This document shows, in pieces, positions 53,513-62,536 of a stretch of 64,000 nt of DNA. Position 1 is the stretch's first letter. Every line of letters begins with the position of its first letter. Source of the DNA: JAWXCE01 sp034440495 (GTDB lineage Bacteria; Pseudomonadota; Alphaproteobacteria; Rhizobiales; Rhodomicrobiaceae); NCBI GenBank assembly GCA_034440495.1, contig JAWXCE010000001.1, positions 37,822 through 101,821 of the forward strand, given 5' to 3'. Under the pieces are notes generated by a model that was not told where the DNA came from, made no database searches, and saw only the letters and a program-made list of their open reading frames with translations. The translations under genes were made by a program, and so were the position numbers.

Positions 53513-55852
53513 GTGGACGATTGGATATTTAAGCCGAACCGCCGCGCCCGCCTTGTAGACTGGTGGGCGCTCGACTCATGGCTCGATTCGAGCGTTTACG
53601 GCGCTTGGGCGCACTACAAGGATTGGTGGGCGTCCTACTCAGCGTTTTTCGGCCGTTTCCGCGTCACCGGCGCCCGCAAGATTGCCACCGAGGTTGTCTC
53701 GGAGAGCGCCAATCTGGCTATTCTCGGCTTGCTGGCGCTGCTGACATTCTGTCTGCCCGCCATTGAGGAAACGAACAACGCAGGCTGGCGGACAGCCAGC
53801 GAGTTCAGCGTCACCTTTCTCGACCGCGGCGGCGCCGAAGTCGGCAAGCGCGGCATTCTCTATTCCGACGCCGTGCCGCTGTCTGAAATCCCCGACGTTC
53901 TCATCAAAGCGACGATGGCGACGGAGGACCGGCGGTTTTTCGAACATTTCGGCATTGATGTCATCGGAACCATCCGCGCGGCCGTGGCCAACATACAAAA
54001 CAAAGAAATTAGCCAGGGCGGTTCCTCGCTCACTCAGCAGCTCGCCAAAAACCTGTTTCTCAGCTCCGAGCGCTCGTTCGACCGCAAGATCAAGGAGGCT
54101 TTCATCGCGTTATGGCTTGAGGCGCGGCTGACCAAACGCGAAATTCTGAAAATGTATCTGGATCGCTCCTATATGGGCGGCGGCACGTTCGGGGTGGAGG
54201 CCGCCTCGCAGTTTTACTTCGGCAAGTCGGCGCGCGACATCAACCTGGCCGAAGCCGCGATGCTTGCCGGACTTTTTAAGGCGCCGACGAAGTATGCACC
54301 GCACGCCAACCCGGCGGAATCGCGGGCGCGCTCGAACATTGTGCTCACCGCGATGGTGGATGCGGGTTATATGACTGAAGGCCAGGTTCACGGCGCCCGC
54401 CTGAATCCAGCAAAGGTGGTGGAGCGCACCGGCTCGGACGCAGCGAACTATTTCCTCGATTGGGCTTTTGAGGAAATCCAGCGCGTCATGCAGGGCAAGG
54501 GCGAATACTCGCTGACCGCCCTGTCAACGCTCGACACCAGCATGCAGAACGCCGCCGAGCAGGCAATCGCCGGAGTGCTGGCGCAGAATGGCAAAGCCAA
54601 ACGCGTAGGTCAGGCGGCCATGGTCGCCATGGAGACCGACGGCGCGGTGCGGGCTATGGTGGGCGGAAAGGATTATGGCGACAGCCAGTTCAACCGCGCG
54701 GCACACGCGATACGACAACCGGGGTCGTCGTTTAAACCCTACGTCTATTTGACGGCGATGGAGCGCGGCTTCCGCCCTAGTGACACCATGGTCGACAACT
54801 CCGTGAGCTGTGGGAACCATACGATTGGAAATTATGAAGGCAGTTATAAAGGCACGATGACGCTCACCCGCGCCATGGCGCTGTCGCGAAATACAATCGC
54901 GGCCAAACTCTCGTTCGACAAACGGGTAACGCGCGACCGGGTGCTGGCGCACTTGCGCAAGGTTGGCATTAATATCAACAGAACCTGCACGATGGCGCTG
55001 GGCGACCAGGGTATCACACCGCTACAGCACGTTTCCGGCTTCGCCACCTTCGCCAACGGCGGTTACGCAACATGTCCTTATGCTTTCACGGAAATCCGCA
55101 ACCTCAAGGATGAAGTGGTTTATACGCGAGACACTGAGGAAAAAGAGCGTCTGAAATGCATCGCGGGCCGTGGCGGCAATAAACCGGCGCAAATCGCCAT
55201 CAAGCCCGGCGACCCCGAAGCTGAAGAGAACTATGAGGAGACGCGCAGCCGGTCCCGCAAACGCAACACGAAAGAAGAAGTCGTTGAGGTTAAAGCGCCA
55301 CTTATGCCCGGGCAGATATTCGCCACGGAAGATGTGAGCTACCTGAACCAGATGCTGCGCGCGGTCGTCACCGAGGGCACGGGAACGCGGGCCGAACTTG
55401 ATTTCACCTACTCGGCGGGCAAAACCGGCACCAGCTCCGATTATAAGGACGCATGGTTCATGGGTTATACGGGGCAACTCGTCGCCGGCGTCTGGCTTGG
55501 CAACGACAACTTCACGGCCATGAACGAAGTGACAGGAGGCGTTTTTGCCGCGCCCGTCTGGAAGGAGTTCATGGTCGCCGCGCACACAAGCTATAATATT
55601 CCGACCATCCCGGGGCTGCCAACTCATCCCCGGCAGCAGGAGGAGCAACTCCGTCTGGCCGAAGTCCGCCGCGACGATCCCGCTTTCGGCGCTATCCCTG
55701 AGGGGACGCGGACGATGCCAGCGAGGACTAGGAAAATTTTAATGAACCTGAACAAGCTCTTCAAAGCCACGCCTAAACTCGACGAAACGGACAACGTGGT
55801 TAATCGGGGCGCATCGCTTGACCCCGGGCAAACCGTGGTTAAAGCGCGATGA
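53513..55852 (+). CDS. Class A penicillin-binding protein (PBP1A family)
   Basis: Polymerises and crosslinks peptidoglycan from the outer face of the inner membrane. From GTG 53513 the product has 779 residues: a cytoplasmic tail rich in tryptophan, a membrane anchor (LAILGLLALLTFCLPAI), the GT51 transglycosylase domain with the catalytic Glu in ATEDRRFFEHFGID and GGSSLTQQLAKN, and the transpeptidase domain with SxxK in PGSSFKPY, SRN, and KTGTSSDYKDAWF. The start is uncertain; the frame is open further upstream but without a ribosome binding site or family similarity. Confidence 0.93.
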   Translation: MDDWIFKPNRRARLVDWWALDSWLDSSVYGAWAHYKDWWASYSAFFGRFRVTGARKIATEVVSESANLAILGLLALLTFCLPAIEETNNAGWRTASEFSVTFLDRGGAEVGKRGILYSDAVPLSEIPDVLIKATMATEDRRFFEHFGIDVIGTIRAAVANIQNKEISQGGSSLTQQLAKNLFLSSERSFDRKIKEAFIALWLEARLTKREILKMYLDRSYMGGGTFGVEAASQFYFGKSARDINLAEAAMLAGLFKAPTKYAPHANPAESRARSNIVLTAMVDAGYMTEGQVHGARLNPAKVVERTGSDAANYFLDWAFEEIQRVMQGKGEYSLTALSTLDTSMQNAAEQAIAGVLAQNGKAKRVGQAAMVAMETDGAVRAMVGGKDYGDSQFNRAAHAIRQPGSSFKPYVYLTAMERGFRPSDTMVDNSVSCGNHTIGNYEGSYKGTMTLTRAMALSRNTIAAKLSFDKRVTRDRVLAHLRKVGININRTCTMALGDQGITPLQHVSGFATFANGGYATCPYAFTEIRNLKDEVVYTRDTEEKERLKCIAGRGGNKPAQIAIKPGDPEAEENYEETRSRSRKRNTKEEVVEVKAPLMPGQIFATEDVSYLNQMLRAVVTEGTGTRAELDFTYSAGKTGTSSDYKDAWFMGYTGQLVAGVWLGNDNFTAMNEVTGGVFAAPVWKEFMVAAHTSYNIPTIPGLPTHPRQQEEQLRLAEVRRDDPAFGAIPEGTRTMPARTRKILMNLNKLFKATPKLDETDNVVNRGASLDPGQTVVKAR

Positions 55853-55895
55853 TACTGGCGTTGATGTCGAGCATTAACCAGGCATTGGATCGCCC

Positions 55896-56480
55896 GTGAC
55901 CTTCCTCATCCGGCTCATTGGGTTTTCATTGCTCGCATTGGTCGTGGGCATCGGCTCCGCTTGGTATATGATCGACAACGGTGCCTTCTTTTCCACAAAC
56001 AGCATCGGCCCTTGGGTGACGTGGAGCAATGAGGGCAGGCTCGACGCCGACCCATATACCCGCGCTCGAATGTCACGCTCCGGACGCTTGCCGGTCACCG
56101 GATCTACCGCGCTTTACTTCACCGCATCAACCGATAGCGAAGGCGAAAGCCTTACCGCGGAATGCGATTACGAAATCGCCGGGCGTCCATTCAACGCGCT
56201 CTGGTGGAGCATCGCGGCGTATGACGGCGAAGGTCAGTTCATCGCCAACAAAGCCGGCCGCCACGCTTTTAACAGTAAAAACATTACGCTCCTGCCAGAT
56301 GGCTCATTTCGCATCCGGCTGGCGCCGAAAGCCCGGCCCGGCAACTGGTTGCCATCGGGCGACGTTGAAAGCCCCATGCTGATGCTGCGCGTATTCCGGC
56401 CTCAAAACACGGCTGAGGCGGGCAGTCAGGACACGCGCGCCGAGATATTGCCCGTGATCAGAAGGCTGGATTGCGCATGA
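55896..56480 (+). CDS. DUF1214 domain membrane-anchored protein
   Basis: 194 residues from GTG 55896. One N-terminal membrane helix (LIGFSLLALVVGIGSAWYMI) precedes a DUF1214-like beta domain (SEGESLTAECDYEIAGRPFNALWWSIAAYDGEGQFI, with FRIRLAPKARPGNWLPSG near the end). It is translationally coupled by an ATGA overlap to the following DUF1254-like gene, and the two domains are often found together. Periplasmic; function unknown. Confidence 0.85.
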   Translation: MTFLIRLIGFSLLALVVGIGSAWYMIDNGAFFSTNSIGPWVTWSNEGRLDADPYTRARMSRSGRLPVTGSTALYFTASTDSEGESLTAECDYEIAGRPFNALWWSIAAYDGEGQFIANKAGRHAFNSKNITLLPDGSFRIRLAPKARPGNWLPSGDVESPMLMLRVFRPQNTAEAGSQDTRAEILPVIRRLDCA

Positions 56481-57160
56481 AACTCTGGGCCTATCTTTCA
56501 ACCATCAAGCTGCCCTGGTTATGGATCATCGCCGCTTTCAGCCTGAGCGGGGTCATCCATATCGCCACGGTTTTGAGCTTGCCCTACGTGGCTGAACGCG
56601 ACGCCTGGGCGCGCCTGTCGGCCATATCTTCCATCAACCAGTTTTATACGCTACCCAGCGATGCGGATAACGCGCCGCTGCCGCTGATGGCGCCTGACGT
56701 CGCATCGGCATTTTGCCGGTTCGACTTGTCGCAGAAGAACGTCCTGCTGCGGCCCTATCTCGCTGACGCCACCTGGACGCTTGCGATTTACACTCGCTAC
56801 GGCGAAAATTTTTATGTCATCACCGGCGCTGAAGCGAGGCGCAAAGACCTGAGGCTTTTGCTGGTGCCGCGTGAGCGACTGGCGCGCGAAACGGTTACGG
56901 AGAAGACCGAGGAGGGCGAGGATCAGATTATCGTTATCACGCCATCGGATACGGGGATTGCATTGATGCACGCCCCCGTTCGCAGCGGCGATTTTCTCAA
57001 CTCCACTGCAACAGCGCTTAATCAGACGACATGCGAACCGCAAAAGGAAACCGACGCGCAACTGCTGGCCTCAGGCGCGCAGGACAAGGTCTTGCCGACG
57101 TCGACGCCAGTCCAAAATCCAGCGAAGAAAAACCGCAAGGGAACGCGCAGCTACCGTTAA
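56477..57160 (+). CDS. DUF1254 domain membrane-anchored protein
   Basis: 227 residues from ATG 56477, which overlaps the stop of the DUF1214 gene. An N-terminal membrane helix (LPWLWIIAAFSLSGVIHIATVL) is followed by a region typical of DUF1254 (AERDAWARLSAIS, PDVASAFCRFDLSQ, WTLAIYTRYGENFYVITGAE). Forms a pair with the preceding gene. Function unknown. Confidence 0.82.
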   Translation: MKLWAYLSTIKLPWLWIIAAFSLSGVIHIATVLSLPYVAERDAWARLSAISSINQFYTLPSDADNAPLPLMAPDVASAFCRFDLSQKNVLLRPYLADATWTLAIYTRYGENFYVITGAEARRKDLRLLLVPRERLARETVTEKTEEGEDQIIVITPSDTGIALMHAPVRSGDFLNSTATALNQTTCEPQKETDAQLLASGAQDKVLPTSTPVQNPAKKNRKGTRSYR

Positions 57161-57381
57161 GCGCCGACGAGTTTAAGCGGAGTTGCATTTTTTGCGCTGG
57201 CGCTAAAGTCTGCGCTACCCTGAATACGGCGGGGGGAGCGCCTCAGGACTACAGGCTTTTTGCGTCTTGATCCTGTAAATATCAGAATTTCCGCGCAGGC
57301 GAGACCGGCGCGTAACGCGCTGTTAGCGCTCGCTGAAAACATGTCATCAGGCTGTTGGGGAAATGGAATGATTTTCGCCAT
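57157..57381 (-). CDS. Small hypothetical protein
   Basis: A 74-residue basic protein starting MAKIIPFPQQPDD, a kind of N-terminus often seen in small alphaproteobacterial proteins, with an arginine-rich middle (SRRKKPVVLRRSPRR). A GAGAAG lies upstream of the ATG. No family recognised; it overlaps the end of the DUF1254 gene by 4 bases in convergent orientation. Confidence 0.4.
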   Translation of the reverse strand: MAKIIPFPQQPDDMFSASANSALRAGLACAEILIFTGSRRKKPVVLRRSPRRIQGSADFSASAKNATPLKLVGA

Positions 57382-57524
57382 GAGCGTGTCTTCTCGCAGG
57401 AACTGACCTCAGATTTACCCGCAGAGCGTGTATTGAAAACACTAAATTTGAGTTAAATGTTTTTTGAGTTTGCCTGCAAAAATCAACTTGGTGGCAATTT
57501 ATCGTGCTTTGTTGCGGCGATGCA

Positions 57525-58226
57525 TCAGGGCGAAGACACGAGCGGCTTCCCTGTCACAACGGACATTTCAAGCAAAACGCGCTCAGAAAGCTCGCCAGTT
57601 GCGGCCAGCTTGCGATGGGACTGGAACTGTCGCAGGGCGGCCCTCGTAGCCGCGTCCATCTGCCCCGACATGGCGCCCGGCCCAAAGCCAAGACTGGAAA
57701 GCACTTCCTGCACGCGAGCCACCATGGGCTGGCTGACCTCATAACGCCGCGCATCCAGCTTGCGCTCGGCCCGCGGCGTCACCGGCGCGAACAGCATATC
57801 CTTAAGCAGAGCTTCGGACGCTTCTCCGGTTAGCGCTAATCCCCGGTCGAACTCATATGCAATGATGGCCTCGCGCGTAATCATGCGGATGCGCCCATCT
57901 TCAGCCCCGACGCTATATCCCCTGCGGGCCAACTCCCGCTGTACCGCTTTTATGGTCTCTACGCCAACAGCAAGAGGCCGCGCCGCCTCTTTCGCTGGCG
58001 GCGGTGGTGAGGGCCTGCTCTGAGCGCCTGCGCCCTGCAAGGAGCCTGTGACAGGTTTAAGGGCGGCGGTTGGGGGAGTGGCTTCGATTGGCTCCGCGTC
58101 TTTCACGCGCGCTTCGACGGGCAAGCGGCTCCCGCCATGCTGCAGATACAAAGCGTTGACGCTGATCGCGGCGGTCAGGCCAAGAAACGAGAGGCCCGCC
58201 AACGTCGTTCGCCATCGAGAGAACAT
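57525..58226 (-). CDS. Membrane-anchored protein with two peptidoglycan-binding domains
   Basis: From ATG 58226 (AGGG upstream) the product has 233 residues: a membrane anchor (TTLAGLSFLGLTAAISVNALYL), a proline-rich linker with PSPPPP, and two PG_binding_1 repeats (VETIKAVQRELARRGYSVGAEDG and ARVQEVLSSLGFGPGAMSG, each with an ATRxA-type motif). It should sit in the inner membrane and touch the cell wall. Divergent from the DUF5330 gene. Confidence 0.82.
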   Translation of the reverse strand: MFSRWRTTLAGLSFLGLTAAISVNALYLQHGGSRLPVEARVKDAEPIEATPPTAALKPVTGSLQGAGAQSRPSPPPPAKEAARPLAVGVETIKAVQRELARRGYSVGAEDGRIRMITREAIIAYEFDRGLALTGEASEALLKDMLFAPVTPRAERKLDARRYEVSQPMVARVQEVLSSLGFGPGAMSGQMDAATRAALRQFQSHRKLAATGELSERVLLEMSVVTGKPLVSSP

Positions 58227-58412
58227 GATGCGTGCCCTGTCCATATGGCGTACATTGCCGAAAATACTGTCTCAGGTTTTCGTAAACAGTTCGCTAATTT
58301 GCATGAACAGATTAGCCGTAATATTTCAGTTTATTTGAGCCTTCCAATTGGCGGTTTATTTTTCCCGGCGTTGTACAGTTGCGCATTCCTCGTTCAGCGC
58401 CCGGGTCAGACC

Positions 58413-58802
58413 ATGTTCATCATCAAACTCGCTTTTTGGGCCGCCATCGTTCTCATGCTGCTGCCCTCCAGCCATAAGGACAAGCAGGAGTTGTATGGCG
58501 CCGCCGAAAAGACGGTTATTGACCTTTACAGCTTTTGCGATCGCAACCCCGATGTCTGCAACACGGCGGGAAATACTTTTACCCATATTCTGCAAAAGGT
58601 GCGGGTGGGCGTCGACACGATCGAGGAGATGATGTCGGACGGCAAGCGCGAGCAGGCTGGAGCCGAAGAGTCCCCGAACACTTCGGGGCTATATTCGAGT
58701 GTTAGCGCCGAGCCGATAGCGGACGAAGACACGGCGCAGAATACACTCAGGCAGCAGGACCTCGATCCCGAATGGCGCAGCCCGGAGCCGCGCCGCCCGT
58801 GA
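58413..58802 (+). CDS. DUF5330 family membrane protein
   Basis: ATG 58413 gives 129 residues starting with a membrane helix (FIIKLAFWAAIVLMLLPSS), then YGAAEKTVIDLYSFCDRNPDVCNTAGNTF, a region with two conserved cysteines typical of DUF5330. The frame is open upstream to 58137, but that part overlaps the divergent gene. Found mainly in Hyphomicrobiales; function unknown. Confidence 0.78.
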   Translation: MFIIKLAFWAAIVLMLLPSSHKDKQELYGAAEKTVIDLYSFCDRNPDVCNTAGNTFTHILQKVRVGVDTIEEMMSDGKREQAGAEESPNTSGLYSSVSAEPIADEDTAQNTLRQQDLDPEWRSPEPRRP

Positions 58803-59110
58803 ACGCCGTTTTCAAGCGCAGAACCATCTGGGGTTGAAACTAGCAAAAATGCGTTGGAGTCATCCTCCCGCGCACCTTGATTCTATTCCAAAACCGGGCA
58901 CGAAAACCGGCGGCGCGGCAAACGCGAAAACCCTGAAAATATATTTCAAAATCCGCATCTTGATATAGTAGTTCACAATTCCGATTTCTGCTCATTCACG
59001 TTGCAAAAAAGGCTTTACATGCCCAGCCATTAGCCCTATTGCCACCACTGCCTGCGGCGGCTCTACAATCGTCCGCATCGGATCAACTTTCTTTTGTGAG
59101 GTCCTATGGG
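58803..59110 (+). promoter_or_regulatory. Long leader of the decarboxylase gene, candidate speF RNA
   Basis: The 308 bases before the ornithine decarboxylase start contain no gene. Alphaproteobacterial ornithine decarboxylase genes are known to carry a conserved leader RNA named speF, and the position and length fit. I did not match its consensus base by base. GTGAGG lies 9 bases before the decarboxylase ATG. Confidence 0.35.
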
Positions 59111-60316
59111 ATGGATAAATTCAAGTGCGCTGCGGAACTCGTCCGCTCACTTCCGTTAGAGAAGCCTGTTATTGGTCTTCGCCCGCACGCCGCTCGCCGG
59201 GCCGCGCGCTGGTTTCTTGATAATTTCCCCGGCGAGGTTCTCTACGCGCTAAAAGCGAACAGCTCGCCCGAAATCGTGCAAACATTGTACGACGCTGGCA
59301 TTCGCCATTTCGACGTCGCTTCCCTGCCTGAAGTTCATCAGGCCTCAGCCCTGCCCGGCGCTGAAGTGCATGTCATGCATCCGGTTAAATCGCGCCGTCT
59401 TATCGCGGAAGCTTACCACGACTTTGGCGTGCGCACGTTTGCGCTCGATTCCGAAGAAGAGCTGGAAAAAATTCTGGCCGAGACCAACAACGCCAAGGAT
59501 TTGACCTTGATGGTGCGCCTTGCGTGCCCGTCGAACTACAGCCAGGTCTCACTGGAAGGCAAATTCGGCATTTCGTGGCACAAGTCGCCGGAGTTGCTGC
59601 GCAAGGCTCGCTTTGCGTCCGACCGTTTCGGCGTCACGTTTCATGTCGGTAGCCAGGCGATGTCGCCGTTGGCCTATGGACAGGCGCTTCGCTCCGTATC
59701 GCAGCACATCGTGCAAGCGGCGGTGACGGTGGACGTGGTGGATTGCGGCGGCGGTTTCCCGTCACGCTATCCCGATCTGACGCCGCCCCCGTTGTCGGAT
59801 TATGTCACGACAATCGCAGAAGCGTTCGAGGACATGACCGTTAGCTACTCGGCAGAGTTGTGGTGCGAGCCGGGCCGCGCGCTTGTCGCGGAAGCGGAGT
59901 CGGTTATCATGCGCGTGGAAGCCCGCAAAGGCTCCACACTCTATGTGAACGACGGCGCGTTCGGCACGCTGTTCGATGCGGCACTCCTGAAGTTTGTATT
60001 CCCGGCGCGGGCAATCGCCAAACCGGGCACGGATTTCGGTGGCGATCTCGTCGAGTTCGACCTCTATGGGCCAACATGCGACAGCTTTGACTACATGCCC
60101 GGGCCGTTCATGCTGCCCGCCGATGTAGCCGAGGGTGACTTTGTCGAGGTGGGCAACATTGGCGCCTATGGACGTGCGATTGCAGGCAATTTCAACGGCT
60201 TTGGCCAGTATGAAAACGCAGTGCTTACCGACGAGCCGATGCTGACCATGTATGTCCGCGACGCCGACGCCAAAGTTGCAGCGCCAACAGCCGAAGTGAT
60301 CGCGCTCCACAATTAA
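59111..60316 (+). CDS. Ornithine/lysine decarboxylase, alanine-racemase fold (type III)
   Basis: Makes putrescine from ornithine (or cadaverine from lysine) with pyridoxal phosphate. ATG 59111 gives 401 residues. Lys48 in LYALKANSSP forms the Schiff base, His178 in FHVGSQ stacks on the cofactor, DCGGGFP and EPGRALVAEA bind phosphate, and the acid-base Cys323 is in GPTCDSFD. The length matches eukaryotic-type bacterial decarboxylases. An agmatinase-family gene follows after a terminator and a repeat. Confidence 0.95.
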   Translation: MDKFKCAAELVRSLPLEKPVIGLRPHAARRAARWFLDNFPGEVLYALKANSSPEIVQTLYDAGIRHFDVASLPEVHQASALPGAEVHVMHPVKSRRLIAEAYHDFGVRTFALDSEEELEKILAETNNAKDLTLMVRLACPSNYSQVSLEGKFGISWHKSPELLRKARFASDRFGVTFHVGSQAMSPLAYGQALRSVSQHIVQAAVTVDVVDCGGGFPSRYPDLTPPPLSDYVTTIAEAFEDMTVSYSAELWCEPGRALVAEAESVIMRVEARKGSTLYVNDGAFGTLFDAALLKFVFPARAIAKPGTDFGGDLVEFDLYGPTCDSFDYMPGPFMLPADVAEGDFVEVGNIGAYGRAIAGNFNGFGQYENAVLTDEPMLTMYVRDADAKVAAPTAEVIALHN

Positions 60317-60321
60317 GCAAA

Positions 60322-60347
60322 CAAGCGCTCGCTTAGGCGAGCGCTTG
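60322..60347 (+). terminator. Hairpin terminator after the decarboxylase gene
   Basis: A perfect 11-base-pair stem (CAAGCGCTCGC and its complement) closes a TTAG tetraloop 6 bases after the stop codon. No long T tract follows, so it may act as a weak terminator or RNA-stabilising hairpin. Confidence 0.65.
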
Positions 60348-60394
60348 AAATCAACCATTGTCATTTTGACCTAGCCATCCAGACGCTAATGTTA

Positions 60395-60475
60395 CGTCAT
60401 CCCGGCCTTAAGCCGGTGGTCCAGGCTCAGATCATAAACGCAGAAGTTGGATGGCCGGGTCAAGCCCGGCTATGA
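60395..60475. repeat. Palindromic intergenic repeat before speB
   Basis: CGTCATCCCGGCCTTAAGCC at the left and GGGTCAAGCCCGGCTATGAG at the right; same family as the purD-xseA array. Confidence 0.78.
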
Positions 60476-60513
60476 GATATTTAGGTTTGATTTAGCGAAA
60501 TAGGACACAATTG

Positions 60514-61413
60514 ATGGCCGCGCTTGCGTTTCGCGTTCCCGAAAAGGGCTTTCTGGCTCTTTCCGTGCATGACGCGGGGCGGGTTGAGGACGCTCGAGCG
60601 GTCATCATCCCATTCGGCTTAGAGGCGAGCGTTACCTATGGCGGCGGCACGTCCGCTGGGCCGGAAGCAATCATCGCCGCAAGCTCTGAACTTGAATTTT
60701 TCGATGAGGAGTTCTGGTCGGAGCCGTTCAGGGAAATCGGCGTCGCCACGCTAAACGCCGCGCCGCCGGCCGACGAGCTTGAGGAAGCGCTTGCGCAAAT
60801 CGCCGCCCTAACCGGCGCCGTGCTTGAGGCGGGCAAATTTCCGCTAACTCTTGGCGGCGAGCATTCGCTAACGGCGGGCGCCATTCGCCCGTTCACTGAT
60901 AAATATCCCGACCTCGCCATCCTTCAATTCGACGCGCATTCGGATTTGCGCGAAACCTACGCCGGTTCGCGATATTCACACGCCTGCGCCATGCGTCGCG
61001 CGCTGGATTATGCACACATTTCCCTTGTTGCGGTTGGCCTTCGAGGCACGGGCGCGGAGGAAATTGCGTTTCTCGAAGCCAACCGCCATCGCATCCATAC
61101 ACACTGGGCGAAGGACAAACCGCGTTGGCGCATCGAGGATATCGTGGCCCCGCTGGCTGGGCGTCCAATTTACTTAACCTTCGACGTGGATGGTTTTGAC
61201 GCCAGCCTGATGCCCGCCACCGGCACGCCGCAACCAGGGGGCCTGTTCTGGGATGAGGCTATTGATATCATCCGCGCCGCTTCGTCGGTTGGAACTATCG
61301 TCGGCGCAGATGTTGTCGAACTGGCGCCGATTGCGGGCATGCACGCCTGCGATTTTATCGCCGCCAAGCTTGCTTACAAAATCCTTACCCTTGCGCTCCT
61401 CAAGCGCGTCTGA
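60514..61413 (+). CDS. speB: Agmatinase (arginase family)
   Basis: 299 residues from ATG 60514 (AGGA 8 bases upstream). The binuclear manganese site of ureohydrolases is complete: His117 in GGEHSLT, Asp140, His142 and Asp144 in FDAHSDLRETY, Asp224 and Asp226 in TFDVDGFDAS. Agmatinase converts agmatine to putrescine and urea, so with the decarboxylase it gives two routes to putrescine. Guanidinobutyrase or another relative is possible from sequence alone. Confidence 0.9.
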   Translation: MAALAFRVPEKGFLALSVHDAGRVEDARAVIIPFGLEASVTYGGGTSAGPEAIIAASSELEFFDEEFWSEPFREIGVATLNAAPPADELEEALAQIAALTGAVLEAGKFPLTLGGEHSLTAGAIRPFTDKYPDLAILQFDAHSDLRETYAGSRYSHACAMRRALDYAHISLVAVGLRGTGAEEIAFLEANRHRIHTHWAKDKPRWRIEDIVAPLAGRPIYLTFDVDGFDASLMPATGTPQPGGLFWDEAIDIIRAASSVGTIVGADVVELAPIAGMHACDFIAAKLAYKILTLALLKRV

Positions 61414-61510
61414 GCTTGCGCCCGCGCCGGCATTGAAACGCGGCCTAACCTCCCCATTTCAACGCAACGAATTGTTAACCGTTGCGCATGTCCGGCCGTT
61501 GGGAGCATCC

Positions 61511-62524
61511 ATGAAAATCATTAATCTCAGCATGCACGGCAACGCTACACGCGGCTACTCACCGATAACTGCGCCCGACGACAGCGAAGCGCTGGACGCA
61601 TATTCTCGCGCGGTGACAGGCGTCGTGGATCGCGTCGGCCCGGCGCTTGTCGGCATCCAGAGGCTGCGGCGCAATGCTCAGGCGCCCATTCTGTCACCTG
61701 AGGGCGCTGGCTCCGGCATTATCATAACGCCTGACGGCTATGTGCTCACCAACCATCATGTGGTGGCGGGCGCGAGCGCACTGGAGGTTTTGCTGGCGGA
61801 TGGCGGCGTTGCCAAGGCCGAGAAGGTTGGCGAAGACCCGGATAACGATCTTGCGTTGCTGCGAATGCATCGCGGCGGGCTGCCATGCGCTGAGCTAGGC
61901 GATTCCAGCGCGCTGAAACAGGGGCAGCTTGTCGTCGCCATCGGGAATCCCTTTGGATTGCAGGCGACGGTAACGGCTGGTGTCGTAAGTGCGTTGAGCC
62001 GAACCTTGCGGGCGACAAATGGACGCTTGATCGAGGATGTCATTCAGACCGACGCCGCGCTAAACCCTGGTAATTCCGGCGGGGCGCTGCTTGATAGCCT
62101 CGGTCGAGTGATTGGCGTGAACACCGCCATCATCGCAGGCGCGCAAGGCACGGGCTTTGCAGTTCCGATTAACACCGCCAAGCGCATCATTTCCGAACTG
62201 TTGCGCTACGGTCGAATGGAGCGCGGCTATCTTGGGCTGGCTGGCCAGACAGTGCAGTTCCCGCGAGCTGCAGCCGCTCGTTTCGGGCTGAAGCGCGGCG
62301 CTGGCGTGCAAATCGTACAGGTGGCGGCGGGTGGGCCAGCGTTGGCCGCTGGGCTGCGACCTGGGGATGTCATGCTGTTCATTGATGAGCGAGAAGCATC
62401 GAGCGTAGACGATGTTTACAAAGCTCTCGACCGTCATGCGGTCGGCCGGGACTTGATGGTCAAAGCGCTTCGCAGCGGGGAAATTCTTGAATTCAAGCTG
62501 CGCGCCACGCCAAGGCCAGCGTGA
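61511..62524 (+). CDS. HtrA/S1C-type serine protease without signal peptide
   Basis: The start at 61511 has GGGAG 5 bases upstream; earlier frame residues overlap speB. The 337-residue protein has a trypsin-like domain with His83 (NHHVVAG), Asp113 (NDLALL) and Ser189 (PGNSGGALL) and one PDZ domain (about 250-325, GPALAAGLRPGDVMLFID). Unlike DegP it shows no hydrophobic N-terminus, so it should stay in the cytoplasm unless the true start lies elsewhere. Confidence 0.9.
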   Translation: MKIINLSMHGNATRGYSPITAPDDSEALDAYSRAVTGVVDRVGPALVGIQRLRRNAQAPILSPEGAGSGIIITPDGYVLTNHHVVAGASALEVLLADGGVAKAEKVGEDPDNDLALLRMHRGGLPCAELGDSSALKQGQLVVAIGNPFGLQATVTAGVVSALSRTLRATNGRLIEDVIQTDAALNPGNSGGALLDSLGRVIGVNTAIIAGAQGTGFAVPINTAKRIISELLRYGRMERGYLGLAGQTVQFPRAAAARFGLKRGAGVQIVQVAAGGPALAAGLRPGDVMLFIDEREASSVDDVYKALDRHAVGRDLMVKALRSGEILEFKLRATPRPA

Positions 62525-62536
62525 CGCGAACCTTCA

